A stretch of DNA of 64,000 bases, taken from the NCBI GenBank assembly GCA_023053545.1, contig JAKZAN010000001.1, positions 12,292,024 through 12,356,023 of the forward strand, in the 5' to 3' direction. Under the pieces are notes generated by a model, which worked only from the letters and a program-made list of their open reading frames with translations, was not told where the DNA came from and ran no database searches. Origin of the DNA: Lepidurus packardi. Taxonomy: Eukaryota > Arthropoda > Branchiopoda > Notostraca > Triopsidae. The position numbers and the translations under genes are program-made. Shown here piece after piece: positions 39,401 to 50,920 of the stretch; positions within the stretch are counted from its first letter, which is position 1, and every line of letters begins with the position of its first letter.

Positions 39401-40389
39401 ACAAGCCGTCTTCCCGAACCACCCCCTGCCTTTTTGAACCTCCCCACCCACTTCAGCGTTTCTTACCTTCTTTCGTTTCTTGCATAATGGACTTTTTCTT
39501 ATATTTCTCTCTCTCCCCGTCCCTCTCCATCACACCCTTTTTTTACCTCTCGCATACTCCCAACTCTGGGCTGTATTTTATCCCCATGCCACGGGACAGG
39601 TAACATTAGCATAGTATTATGACTCGTTCCCTTCTCTGCTATCTACCCCGCGAGAAGGTGAAGCGAAGCCCTAGAAAAAGAGCAAAGCGGACTTAGTATA
39701 CGAATCTCGCAAATTTGGCTGTGAGTAGTTTCTTTTGAAAACCTTCCAACTTTTGCTTGCTTTGGCTCCAATCTTCCAAAATCATGCGAAGGACAGGTGT
39801 GCGAAAGAGTTGCGGACGATTATTAGAGAAAAACGAGTACATATATTGCCAAGGATTAAGAAAAAAGGACACAAGAGAATTCTTGTTTCATTTTTATTCT
39901 TTTTCTGGAGTTTGCTATAAGCCCCATAGTACGCCCACCACCTCCCAGCCTCACCCAAAACCTCCCCCAAAAAACTGGGGTATTGATTTGGGGTTCCCAC
40001 CCACTAACCCGCCTGCCTACCCCATTTGTGTGCATCCTTTGCGTTTTCCGCCTCCTCACCTCCCGCTTTTAACCCACTTCCATGTCCACATCCAACACCA
40101 CACCCCTTTCACTAACACGGAAAGCTTCCACTGCCCCGCCTAGTCTCGTCTGTATTGGTACACTTCCTTCTTGCCATCCGGCTTAGCTGCGTTATGTTTC
40201 ACTTGCCTTCGTATTTTGTTTTAATTACAAAAAAGATATGGGATAAGAAAAAAAATTCCTTTTCATACAGTTCATTTGAAAACAGGCGTCAAAACGCAAG
40301 ATAGGTCTCGATTGCCCTTCCCGATATCATATTTATTTGGGATCGTTTCGTCCCTTTTCATATGTATTTATTTAATTTATGTACAAGAG

Positions 40390-40650
40390 AAGTTGCAGCT
40401 CATTGAAACTTATGACAAGTTACATTTTAAAAGATTTGCCACAAGGGGCAACGGCCGTTAAGTTAGGAATTCCTCCATCATCTCTATCGAAATTGTTGAA
40501 AAATCGTTGCGAAATAAAAGTAGTGGATGAAGTGAATCTAGAAAAAGGAAACGTGTAGGAAAGTTTCAAAAAGTAGACGATGCTTTGTTTCTTTGGTTGA
40601 AACAAGCCAGTTCATTCCACGCGCCGATTAATCGTAGCATTCTATTGCAT
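40390..40650 (+). pseudogene. Decayed Tigger/pogo (CENP-B-like) transposase fragment
   Basis: Three pieces in different frames line up with the N-terminal DNA-binding region of Tigger/pogo transposases. EKLQLIETYDKL (about 40387-40425) corresponds to the first helix. ATAVKLGIPPSSLSKLLKNR (about 40451-40509) is the psq-type helix-turn-helix. KRKRVGKFQKVDDALFLWLK followed by QASSFHAPI (about 40542-40630) is the start of the CENP-B/HTH_Tnp domain. At least two frame breaks separate them, and no DDE catalytic region is found downstream. It is therefore a dead remnant of a Tc1/mariner-class pogo element. Confidence 0.8.
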
Positions 40651-41796
40651 ATTTCCGATTTTTGGTTTTTAGAATCTCCGCCTAGTAAAATCAATATTAA
40701 CTTGACAAACGATCACAGTAAGCGGCATCTACTGTATTTATGTTTCTTACTTTTTTATGCAAGGCTTTCGCAAAACAATAACAAACATCAGAGCCATCTG
40801 TGACTTACCCATCCATAAACTAAGGTATACGAAGCGAGTACGTAGCTTAGCTTTTTCTATGGCACGAGAGCATGGAGGCAGTAGAAGCAGTCTAGTGTAC
40901 GAAGTGCACCAGATTCTTACAAAACTTCTTGCAGTAATGTAGGTTAATACCAATTCGGAGGGCTTGAAAGTTTCGCTGTTGTAGATGTTGCTCTCACTAA
41001 TTCGAAGAACGGAAGTCTAGTTTTCCTTACGCTGGAAAAACCAAATAGCGAAATTGGAAATGGTTATACATTAGAAATGGCTTTACTTTTAAAGGAAAAC
41101 TACATGCAAATTGAGTATGTTAATAAAGTTATCCAGCTTGCCATTGTATGCGCAGGAGCAATGAGCATTCGTATAAATTCTCTTAACTCGTTCTCAGTAG
41201 TCAAAAGAAGCGATATTTGTATGATTCTCCATACACTTTACAAGTGAGGCAAAGTAAGCAAAACATTCTCACAACTCGGGATTAAATGCTACTTATCTGA
41301 TCTCAAAATCGTGGTTCTAATCGAGTAAACCCGTGGAAGTCTCGAAGACAAGAAATATAAGTCGCACATTACCTAGACCCCCTCCCCTCGTATCCTTAAT
41401 TGCGAATTAATAGTCGCAACTTGGGACATGATAAAAAATAACATGTATAATACATTCGGATCAGCCCCGAGGATTAGTTAAATCATCACACATACATTTG
41501 GTTATACTACAGCTTGGAAAAAAATGCCCCCAAAACTCGCTGACGCGTGAAATCACTCTTTACGTCAACAATGCTTGTTCAAGTTTTGATAATTTACTAC
41601 GTTCCCACTCCACAAATAATATGAAAAATAATATTAAATAATCACCCAAGCTGAAAACAATTCTACACGAGCTCCCTCCTCGCTTATGTGCATTCTTACG
41701 TTTTTTGTTTGTTATTTTTTAGTATGATTAGTTTTTGAGTGTCCTAACATCATGAAACAAACCCTACATGTTTTAACTTTGCTACGCATATGAAAC
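40651..41796. other. Intergenic, between the transposase remnant and HSF
   Basis: No recognisable domain. Some short frames on the plus strand (for example near 41041-41245) read well but have stops within 70 codons and no known relatives; they could be more decayed transposon sequence. The HSF 3' UTR must lie in the right part. Confidence 0.45.
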
Positions 41797-44700
41797 TCAA
41801 TTTTTCCGCACTTTCTTCTTAGGTGCAGGTTGGGTAAATAAGGCCAGGGCATCGTCATCATCTTCGACCTCGACTCCGAGGTTCCCCGTTTGCAAAGAGC
41901 CTGATGTTGTCATATCAGACGGCGACAAAGGACCCGACGAGAATAAATTTTCATCTCCGGAGGTGAGTTCAAAGAACGATGGTGTGTATGCAATCAATTC
42001 ATTACCTATTCAAAGTTGGGAGGGAAATAAATGAATAACAATTATTCAAATTGCTTCAAAAATAACTAAAATGGCTTTCCTATTTACCAGTTATGGCGCC
42101 ACTGCCTTTCAAGTCCAATTCCGAGGATAAATAGTGCGATACCGGATTCATAGGCTCTTCTCCATTGAACAGCTAGGAACGGAAGGAAAAGGAATTAGTA
42201 CTTATGCTGAGTAAAGAGCAAATCTGCCCCTGAATCAAGGTTAAGCCTCTCTCTCTATCACGACAATCACTTTTAAGTAGAAATTTATATGCATTTTGGA
42301 AACCACACTTTCTACGGAAAGTTTTTCGCGATTTTGGCAGACTTTTCTCTTTTTCTTAAGTTTTTTGCAGAATTTTGTTTTTAATGAGAACATTGATAAA
42401 ATTACACTTTATAACACTAAATTAAGTCTTTCGTAGATTTTTTTGTTTTTAATTAAAACATTAATAGTAGTAAAGTTTTCTCTTTCGTAGTACTTTATCA
42501 AAAATTGTAAAAAAAAAAAAAAAAAAAAAATTCAAGATTTTTTTTTCTACGAAAACATTCATAATATTAAATTTTGTCTTTTTTATTAAGTTTTTCGCAA
42601 TTTTTCTTAGGAGATTCGTAAGATTAATGTTTATTTCAGTATGCCTTCGGTACTCTAACCTTTCGTAGAGTCTCGTGATCTAACATGGCTGGATGAAAAG
42701 GCATCTGATTGGGTTGTACCATTCCCGCCCACTGTGGTAAGCTAAAGCCGCCTTTCTGCATGGCGGTGGTGGGAAGAGAGCGTGGCGAGTCTGTGTCGTA
42801 AGTAAAGGGCGCGTCGTCACCTACCCCGAGCAACGTAGAAGCGTCCACATTGCATCCTTGCAAGCTCAGCAGCTCGCGTAGGTTGTCCAATTCCACTTGC
42901 ATAGTATCCAGGTGCGTATCCAAACCATACCTGCTCCGTAAAGGAAAAAAAAAAAAAAAAAAAAAAATATGACCATACATAAAATAAATAACAATTCAGA
43001 ATCTTTTCAACAAGGCGGGAAACTTTTCAAATCCATCACATAAGACCGAAAGAAGAGTACAATAGTTGGGAGTGTTGTGTGTGTAGCGAAATCACTTGAA
43101 AGTTGAAGTTTCGCAAACATATGCGTGTTAAATTTACCTGCCCAAGGGAGTATTGGGAGCATTGTTAGCCCCACTGTCAAGGAGAGCCACACGCATGTCC
43201 TTGTTGGTGCCGCCCCCTTGCTTGCCACTCATCTCGGCGGACTTTCGGGCCTTGCCTTTGTCACCAGAATGTGGCGAAGACTCGAGGATCCCGGCCGTCA
43301 TAGCATCCAAATCTAACTCGTCGAGGGCCGAAGTACTGGGCGACGGCGACGTCATACTGAGCGCCGTGGGGTCGACCGTTAGCAGCAGCTCTGGGGACAG
43401 CGGATCCATATCCTCTGTACACGACGGCGCTGGCTCGGGGACAGTGGACGTTTCATCAGGGATTAAGTCAGAGTTCCCGCCACACAACAACCTAATTAAT
43501 TGACCGCCCCAGAAAACAAAAACGGAGTTAGGGAAATCCTTACGATTACTTTTCTAGGCCTAAGGGGAACGTTAATGCTTTTAAATTCTTAAAATACCTA
43601 TAAATAAAAGTAAACTCCAAAAAAGGTCAACGAACTACGTACTCTTTAGCAAGTATTGCGGTGTCGTTGCTGTGCAAAAGGGCGTTGAAGCCTTTGCCGT
43701 TCGGGAATTCCGCAGCGGACAAGCTTTGGTCGGCCGAAAAAGTCTGGTCGGCGTTTCTTATGGATCCGTTTTGCAAGGCATTGTCCATGGTGGCTTCCGG
43801 GGGAAAGCCCACATCGCCTTCCACCAAGGTTTCCTCGTCGCCGTCACTCAAATCGGTGACGTCGTGGATGACGGGACCTCCAGAGACGCTGTTTAAGGCA
43901 GTCAACGTAGCTTCTTTGTTCGCAGCATCCTTCTTGGCGGTGTTGTTCACGGTAATTTTCTTCCGCGCGATGGTTGAAGACGTCGTAGCTTCTTTAGGCT
44001 TACTGGGCCTGGAAGTGGAGGCACCGTTGATGTCGTCAATCATCAACGGGTAACGTCGCTTCGTGCCCAAACCTCGGTTATTAGGTTGCACTATGCTCAC
44101 AAGGAATTGGATCAGCTAAAGAAAACAAAAAGGAATGTTTATTATTTAATTTAAATTTAGTTTCTAATTTTACTTCTGGACTTTTTCTTATTTTTCATTT
44201 CGATTTTTATATTTTTATTTACGGATTTTTAGTTTGCTCTTTTAGCTTTAGACTTTAATATTTTTTGTGTGGATTATTTTTGTCTGGAATTATATAGATT
44301 TCGTAGGATAGTGTAATTATAAAAGAGGGGTTTACTTTGTTGACAATTTGTTGTTGTTTCATGTGTTTTTGTCGTAAAGAAGCGACTTCTCGCCACAAGG
44401 CTTCGTTCTCGCGCTTCATGGCAACAAGGCGTGAATCCATAGTGTCTTGCTTGCCTTTGATCAACCGCACGTCGGTGAAAACACGCGTCACGATTTCTGG
44501 CTTCATGCGCGCCTCTTCTTGTTTGCTTACGGGAATCTGGGCATTATTCTTATCACGATTACTAAAGACAATTGCTTTCTGAAGAAGTAGTACCTTCCGT
44601 TTGATGTGCTCCAACAAGTACTCGTGTTCTTTCAGGAAATAAGTGTGCGCAAATTCCATTTCATCCTTGTCCAACTTCAGGCCCCCTGAATCCACCGAAA

Positions 44701-45446
44701 CCACTTTGTGGAACCCATCTACGCAAAAGAAAGGGGTTTATACAGGTGGCCCCAAAGGGAGTTCTGAACGATAGTTTGCGTAAAAGATCAAAGATAATTG
44801 GCTTACACATATTAAGCTGACGGACAAAACTAGCCATGTTGTTGTGCTTGTAGTAAAGAGGAAGTAGTTCTCGGGCGAATCGGGCCTGATCTCGGATGAA
44901 GAAGCTTAGTCCACTCTACAAATAAGAAGGTTCGAATTAGCCTTTTGCGCTTGCGAGGTCTTAAAGGGTTGAAAGTTCCCTTGACCTAATAGTTTCCCCC
45001 CAAATTAATTGAAGTATCTACATGACGGAAAGAATGCGTACGCATTGGAAACTCCAATTGCACAGAAAGCTTTCAGACCGTCTTAATTGATAGCAATCAA
45101 TGGTAATCCAGCTACACGAGGCAACCTTTTCTTAGAAGCGCGCGTGGTTAGGAAAATTTTGTCTTTCATTATGTCATGTAGTACTGAATTATATGCCCCA
45201 GCCTAGCAATTGGCAACTGTAAAAAGCACCATTTGCTCCGGAAAGAAGATTCGGGGCAGGATAATTGTGAGCAAAACGGCTCAAAGATGAATGGTAAACA
45301 AGAATTATGTAACACAATGTATAAACTGAATTTTTAGTTTAGCTTACATTGCTCCAACTAATCAAGTTGTCTGTGTCTGGGTCTTCAACCAGCTTCCATA
45401 ACTTGGCCAAAAAAGCCGGTACATTTGTTCCCAGTTCCGAATGCAT
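41797..45446 (-). CDS. Hsf: Heat shock transcription factor
   Basis: Eight exons in phase: 45446-45348, 44915-44807, 44718-44336, 44115-43643, 43491-43138, 42930-42660, 42172-42088, 42005-41797; 660 aa. The DNA-binding domain starts at residue 8 ([20 protein letters not shown]) and includes [20 protein letters not shown] and QLNMYGFHKVVS. The HR-A/B coiled-coil follows ([20 protein letters not shown] to KQQQIVNK). Then come the conserved [10 protein letters not shown] and [10 protein letters not shown] blocks, an Asp/Ser-rich central region and a C-terminal activation region with a basic tail (PKKKVRKN). HSF trimerises on stress and binds nGAAn repeats upstream of chaperone genes. The acceptor of exon 6 is preceded by a pure T23 tract (A run at 42945-42967), and the next intron contains an A22 run at 42509-42530. 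Confidence 0.96.
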
Positions 45447-46269
45447 TTCAGGATTTGGTGATTGAGCCAGTCTTTTACTTTATGGGCACTGCCAATAGAT
45501 CTAATATAAGTTTTCTTCAATAGAAGAAAGTCCGGGAGAGGATTGGTTTCACAAACAAAACTGCACAACTGTTATGTAGAGAAACAAGAGCTTTATTAGA
45601 CTTAAAGATGAGCACATGCAACCATAGTTATTAATTTTTACCTACGGTAGATGACTGAGAATTTCACAAACTGCAATACTGGCCGTGGAATACACAAAAC
45701 GTCCAATCTAAACAAGCCTGTCACTCTAGTATGATGATACACAAGCCCTTCAGAATTTTGACGACTCGCCACGCAACGTTGCCGTCAATGTTGTGAGATG
45801 TTCATGCTACAGGGCGAACCATTACTACCTTTTCCCTACCGCAAACCCTTTCATTGCGACGATTTTTATATAGCCAGGTTTTATTTTAAATCATAAAAGT
45901 ATGATTCTAAGACTGATTAACAAATCCGCTTCATACTCGCTCGCCAGCGTAATACGCATAGTTTGACGACTATTAATTCCGAGTATTTTAACTTTATAAA
46001 ATAAAATAATGACTTGCAAATATTTCAAGACATATTTGAGATCGGTAGATCGTAAGTATAAAGTCAGCCTAACAAAAAATGTTAATCGAAAATGACTTAT
46101 AAAAGCATCGTATTGTTAATGTTCAATGTCACGTTGCCTGGCACGTGCCGCTGCGCGCTGCCAAGCGGAGCTGTGCTTAGTCAAGATACAAAATAAAGTT
46201 TTGAAGCCACACGTGCACGCATTTTACAAACTCCTGAGTAACACTAATCGATGTAGATTAGTTGTTATA
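45447..46269. other. Divergent region between HSF and WDR89
   Basis: Contains the 5' UTR and promoter of HSF (-) and WDR89 (+), whose starts are 824 bp apart. I see no clear TATA box and no perfect array of nGAAn heat-shock elements. A 60-codon plus frame at 46126-46308 runs into the first coding exon out of frame and is not called. Confidence 0.5.
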
Positions 46270-48066
46270 ATGAGTGTATTAGGTAGGTATTTACTTGTTT
46301 TGTATTAAGTTATTCTTTGCGTTTTTCTTTTTAGATAACAGGAAAGAAAGTGTTATTTTTAATTTTATTAATTTATTATGTGCAGAATGTACTCTCGATG
46401 TTCTCGACATTGATGGAAACAACGATGAAGACTCTGGCAGTCCGGAGAAACTTTCTGAAGCATTTTCCCATCCTTATCATGCTGCAGCCAGATTGGCTGT
46501 GTCTTTGGACAAAACCTATATTCTCCATTTGGACACGAATTGGTAAAGCGACACGGATGTAATCTCGGAAATTTAATTGTTTTGAAATTATTAATTAGGG
46601 ATTCTAATTCGGTGGCAGTAGCCTTGTCAGATTTCTCTGTTGTTATGCTCAATACTGACACATTGGCCAAAACTACCACCTTTTTGCCCCACGATAAGCC
46701 TTTGAACGGTGTACGATTTAATCCAACCAATCCACAAGAAGTTTTCACTGGATCAGCGGACGGCACTATAAGATTATGGGATTTGAGAACCCCTGAGCAA
46801 CATGTTCAAGAATTTAAAGGTACTTGCTAGGCACTTCTAGTAAATTCTAATTTAAAAATCTGCTTACAGATGATACTGATGGGATTGGGAAGTTCAAGCC
46901 GTTGTCGACTTTCGACGTCAATTGTGATGGTCGATTTCTATGTGCTGGAACTGACCAGATTAAAGAAGATTCTTTTCTTCTGTTCTGGGACGTACGGAAC
47001 CTAAAAATCTTAGGAGGTTATTGGGAATCCCATTTAGACGACATAACTCATGTAATACACATAAATCATAACTCACGTTGCCCCGTTTATGAAAAGGAAA
47101 TTGCACATTTAAACAAGATTTTTACAAAATTCAGGTAAAATTCCACCCCAATGAAGCTGATACATTGGCGTCTTGCTCGACTGATGGATTAGTTAACATC
47201 TTTGATACCAGCCAGACTTCAGAAGATGACGCCTTGCAGTTTAGCCTAAATTCCGAAAAATCTTTGGTAAAAACTGTTAAAAACGATTGAAAAGTTATGC
47301 AACATGTTATAATTATAGTGTATTTTGTGCGCACATATTAATGCTTTCCTCTCGTAGAATTCCTTACACTGGATACGTCGTCAAGGTAGCATTCGGGGGA
47401 TTGGTGCGGTTACTCACACTGAAGACATCCAATTATGGGACAAAGAAGGGGCTGCACCCTATTTAGCTTTCTCACGAGAAGATTTGACACGCAATTTAAT
47501 GGTACGTTTTGGCTGAGTGTTCTTTGCAAATGTACGTGTTCACAAGCTGTTTCTGTTCGTAGAGAAAAGCCAGCGAGGCTTGTTACGTCGTGGGTTGTTT
47601 TCAGTCACGTCGTTCTGAAGATGTCTTCGTGTTAGCGGGTTCCACTCAGAAGTTTGGGTAAGAAGCCAATAAATATATGAACAAAAGCTGACATTGCCAT
47701 AAATGTATTCTTTTATTCTTATCTCAATGCTGGCTCCAGTGGATGCTTACGTGTTTTGCACACAGAAGGCAGTACTTTGAAACCGTATACAACTCTAGTT
47801 GATGGCAGCGTGAAAACCAGTCAAATTGTACGCTCCTTTGCGTATAGTGACAAGGTAAGAGGAAGGATGGCTTTGTTTCTTGTTTAGTTGCTTACCATTC
47901 CCTTTTCTTCTTTCTTTTTTAGGACGATACTATACTCACGGGTGGGGAAGATGGGATTTTGAACGTTTGGAGGCCAGGCGAGAACAAAGAAGCCGATAAG
48001 ACGTCCAAGGTGGAATCTTCCAAAAAGCCCAAAAGCCACCGGTCAGCGCCATACAAGAAAAGATAG
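46270..48066 (+). CDS. WDR89: WD repeat-containing protein 89
   Basis: Nine exons in phase: 46270-46282, 46386-46542, 46599-46819, 46870-47051, 47135-47266, 47358-47501, 47563-47657, 47740-47854, 47923-48066; 400 aa (human WDR89 387). WD signatures include NGVRFNPTNPQEVFTGSADG, TIRLWDLR, STFDVNCDGRFLCAGTDQIK, VKFHPNEADTLASCSTDGLV, and ILTGGEDGILNVW. The C-terminus HRSAPYKKR parallels the basic YKRRKKQ end of the human protein. The cellular role is poorly defined; it is a seven-bladed propeller, probably a scaffold. Exon 2 has two in-frame acceptors, 46335 and 46386. The first adds 17 residues rich in Ile/Phe/Asn and has the better pyrimidine tract, so the N-terminus is uncertain. Confidence 0.93.
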
Positions 48067-48095
48067 CTTTAATGCGATTTATTTGTGGACTTCGA

Positions 48096-48101
48096 AATAA
48101 A
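48096..48101 (+). terminator. Poly(A) signal of WDR89
   Basis: AATAAA starts 30 nt after the WDR89 stop codon. Confidence 0.7.
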
Positions 48102-48980
48102 TTTGACCGTTGGCAATTTTAATTGTTGTTTCTTTTGGAGTTCGTTCGGTTTATATATTTCAGTTTCTCAGGTCGTTTCCAGGATTTCCCAAGAGTTACG
48201 TTTGTTTACAATATACCTGTTATGTTTCATTTTGAAAGTTTCAAGGAAAAATGAGAAAATTGGTGTTTTACGGTAGTAAATTTCGGTGTTGTGCTACCTT
48301 GTACCTACTACCCATGTCTGATACCACTTAATATCCTTCCTTCTTTCCTTGACCTCCTTTAGTATAAAAAAGAAAAATTTAATGCTGCCTAGCAATACTG
48401 TTTCCTTCCGCTTTCCGTTTATTTTTCAGGTTTTGCGTGAAGGTCGCTGTCCGGGAAGCATATGCAAAGCCGGACGGTTCTTCCTGTGTTCCTATACCTT
48501 CGCTTTTGCTGACTTTTGCGGGTTATATAGTGCCCTTGTTATACTTCCCTAGTCTTATCTATCAGGTTTCCATTCCTTCGTGGGTAAACTGGTTTTACAT
48601 TTGGGGATTCATGTGGGTTAACAGCTCATTTTCATATTAACCGAAGCCCTCCAAACTTGCGTGTCACTAAATTATGCACTATCCTTCGTCTGGATCTCCT
48701 CCCCGTTGCAGGGTGGAGATGAGGGATCCTGATGACTATTTTTTCAAGGGACCTCATCTATCATTTGATTGCTTCGGGTTATGACTATGAGGATTGTGTG
48801 GAAAGGGAAGAAAAGGAGGAGTCAAACCCTGCAGCTTTACTTTTTGTTCACTTGAAAGTAAACGTAACCTTTCTTGGACGCGGTTTTAGTTCACCTTTCG
48901 ATGCTTGTTGCCTGGTGGGGGTTTTCCAACTGAAGGGAGTAGGGAGAAGGCTCGTCCTCGACCATCGACGTGTTACCGGT
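48102..48980. other. Intergenic between WDR89 and the Reeler gene
   Basis: No domain, signal peptide or coherent splice structure in any frame. The right end leads into the Reeler promoter. Confidence 0.5.
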
Positions 48981-49130
48981 TATAAAAGGTTTGCCGGCAA
49001 CACAGTTAGCTAACAAACACGAGTTGAACACGGAGCCGAGCGAATCGTTTCTTTGCCTGTATTTCTTATCCACTGTGAACATCTTACATAAGTCATACAA
49101 AACTCCTTCATTTCCCAGTTCCATTTGCTC
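48981..49130 (+). promoter_or_regulatory. TATA box and non-coding first exon of the Reeler gene
   Basis: TATAAAA at 48981-48987 with a CACAGT-type start about 23 bp downstream. The exon would end at a strong donor CTCTT|gtaagtac near 49133 and splice to the acceptor ttttgtag at about 49546, 8 bp before the ATG. This gives a 5' UTR intron of roughly 410 bp. Confidence 0.6.
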
Positions 49131-49553
49131 TTGTAAGTACGCAGTATCTAATTTTCCACATTAGCTAAGTAAAAACGATATAATGAAGTGATTTTACTTG
49201 TTTTGCATTCTTTACCTTCAGTTATCTCTTCTGGTAGGACCTGCTTACTTTGTATGTAGTGCAGTAAGTTATTTTTTCGTAGTTACGCAAGTTGTTTTTC
49301 TTAAATTAAGCTTATACTTGCAAACCACGTACTTATCTTTCTTAAAGAAAAACAAGCTAGGACATTGTGCAAGATCCATTTATAAAAAAAGGTCTATTGA
49401 AGTCAGTCTTTGATGTAAACAGCCGTAGGGTCGAAACCTTTCGATTGCGAGGAACGATAACTTCGAGGTTCATTTTTTTGTCGGTGGCTATTTTTGGATT
49501 GCCCTGTATTGCCTGATTCCAGTTGAGTGTTTCTTTATTTTTGTAGATACACC

Positions 49554-50302
49554 ATGTCTTTTCGAGGAGTTTTGATCGTATTCGTCGTCGTTTATGTGCA
49601 AAACGGCCGGGCCTTTCCTGGCGGGGCTCCGAAGTTGGCTTGCAAAAGCATGACTCCAGTTCACGGAGTCAATGCTCAGAACGAGACCTCGCCGTTCACC
49701 CTTACTCTGTCAGCTACCTCCGTGAAATCCCCGTCTGCCTCTGTAGCGAACGAAACTTCGAGAAATACTACAACTGAAGCTGGAACAACAACCCCATCCT
49801 CTGAGGAACAGCAGCAGATTACGGGTAAATTTAACCTTTTACCAATAAGCGCAGGCTTTTTAACGTAATAAGCTTATTACTTGAAGTTACATTGGGATCG
49901 CCTGACCAGAAAAACTTTAAAGGCTTTTTCGTGCAAGCTCGCAACAGCGAAACTCAAAGCGTTGGCACCTTTACAGTTGTCAAAGGACCGGGCGCGTTTT
50001 TGGATTGCGGCAAAGGAGCTCACGTAACGCAAAAGGTATATCTAAACCTACTACCCGCTACATTTTGTTTTGTTTTACAGAGCACCGTGACCCATACTAA
50101 TCGGAACGACAAAACGGCGGTGGTACTCACATGGCTTCCTCCTACTGACTTCAGTGGTGATGTTGTTTTCCATGCTACCGTGGTTGAAGAATTCACTGTT
50201 TTCCATACCGACATCAAGTCCTCTTCTCTGGCGGTAAAATATCTTTACATGCTTTTTATAGTTTCTTATTTACAGCATTTTTAGGTGAGCAAGTCTGCCT
50301 AA
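49554..50302 (+). CDS. Secreted Reeler-domain (defense protein-like) protein
   Basis: Four exons, 49554-49824, 49887-50023, 50081-50233 and 50285-50302, in phase; about 192 aa. Signal peptide MSFRGVLIVFVVVYVQNGRA, then the Reeler start FPGGAPKLACKSMTPVHG. A Thr/Ser/Ala-rich insert with several N-glycosylation sites (NET, NTT) follows (about residues 45-90). The rest of the domain is VTLGSPDQKNFKGFFVQARN, GPGAFLDCGKGAH, STVTHTNRNDKTAVVLTWLP and SGDVVFHATVVEEFTVF. Single Reeler-domain proteins in insects include Hdd11/l(2)34Fd-type proteins, some induced on immune challenge. Exon 2 could instead end at 50038 (CAAAAG|gtatat), adding five residues and leaving a 42-bp intron. The C-terminus is only five residues beyond the domain, so it is soluble. 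Confidence 0.85.
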
Positions 50303-50496
50303 GCTTTAATAGTACCAGCAACGGAGTTCTCGAGCCAGTATTCCGTGTTGTGTTTGATCTTATGTGTATATTTTATTTGTAGCGAAGCAGCGGCATATTG
50401 TGAAATGCTTATTTTTTAGAATTTTATGTTAGAAGGGTCATATACTGCGTAATTCTAAATGACCAGTGATTTTAGTCAAGCAGGAAGATTGGTTTA

Positions 50497-50502
50497 AATA
50501 AA
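50497..50502 (+). terminator. Poly(A) signal of the Reeler gene
   Basis: AATAAA lies 195 nt after the stop codon, just before the microsatellite, with a second copy-like AATAAAA shortly after. Confidence 0.6.
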
Positions 50503-50514
50503 ATATAAAATAAA

Positions 50515-50708
50515 ATTGCCTCTTTTACTATTGGTATTATTATTATTATTATTATTATTATTGTATATTATTATTATTTATTATATTATTACTATTATTA
50601 TTATTTATTATATTATTACTATTATTATTATTTATTATATTATTTATTTATTATATTATTTATTATTATTATTATTGGTATTATTGCTATTGCCTCTTTT
50701 ACTATTGG
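50515..50708. repeat. (ATT)n microsatellite bracketed by 20-bp direct repeats
   Basis: About 155 bp of ATT/TTA repeats with regular interruptions (TATATTATTATTATTTATTATATTATT) lie between two identical 20-bp sequences, ATTGCCTCTTTTACTATTGG, at 50515-50534 and 50689-50708. It sits between the Reeler poly(A) signal and the PABPN1 5' UTR. Confidence 0.85.
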
Positions 50709-50920
50709 ACCTTTGTCTTAATTTGAAATTTGGACTGTTATATAAATTTGAATCCAACGCCATACCGCTTAACTCCAAATTGTGACGCTTGGAGCTCTGT
50801 TGAAGTGAGACCGGTGAGCGTCCTTTTACTGTTCCGACTTTTGTGGAAAACATAAGGTAATTTTGTAAAGCATGCATTACAAGAATGTGAATTTCACGCG
50901 TAATTTGTTTAACTAACAGT

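Larger units (their letters stand above)
33894..40389. other. Long gene-poor region upstream of the charlatan-like gene
   Basis: About 6.5 kb without a recognisable coding exon. Open frames of 60-160 codons are numerous because stretches are rich in C or G, but they overlap on both strands and contain only low-complexity Pro/Ser/His or Lys/Arg text. It includes poly-G runs, CCCACC repeats near 39.3 kb and many long pyrimidine tracts. The likely role is the 5' UTR introns and control region of the charlatan-like gene. Confidence 0.5.

Noticed and set aside
45447..46269. Heat-shock elements that would make HSF autoregulated
   Set aside because: Only scattered GAA/TTC triplets were seen; no array of three or more correctly spaced inverted nGAAn units.
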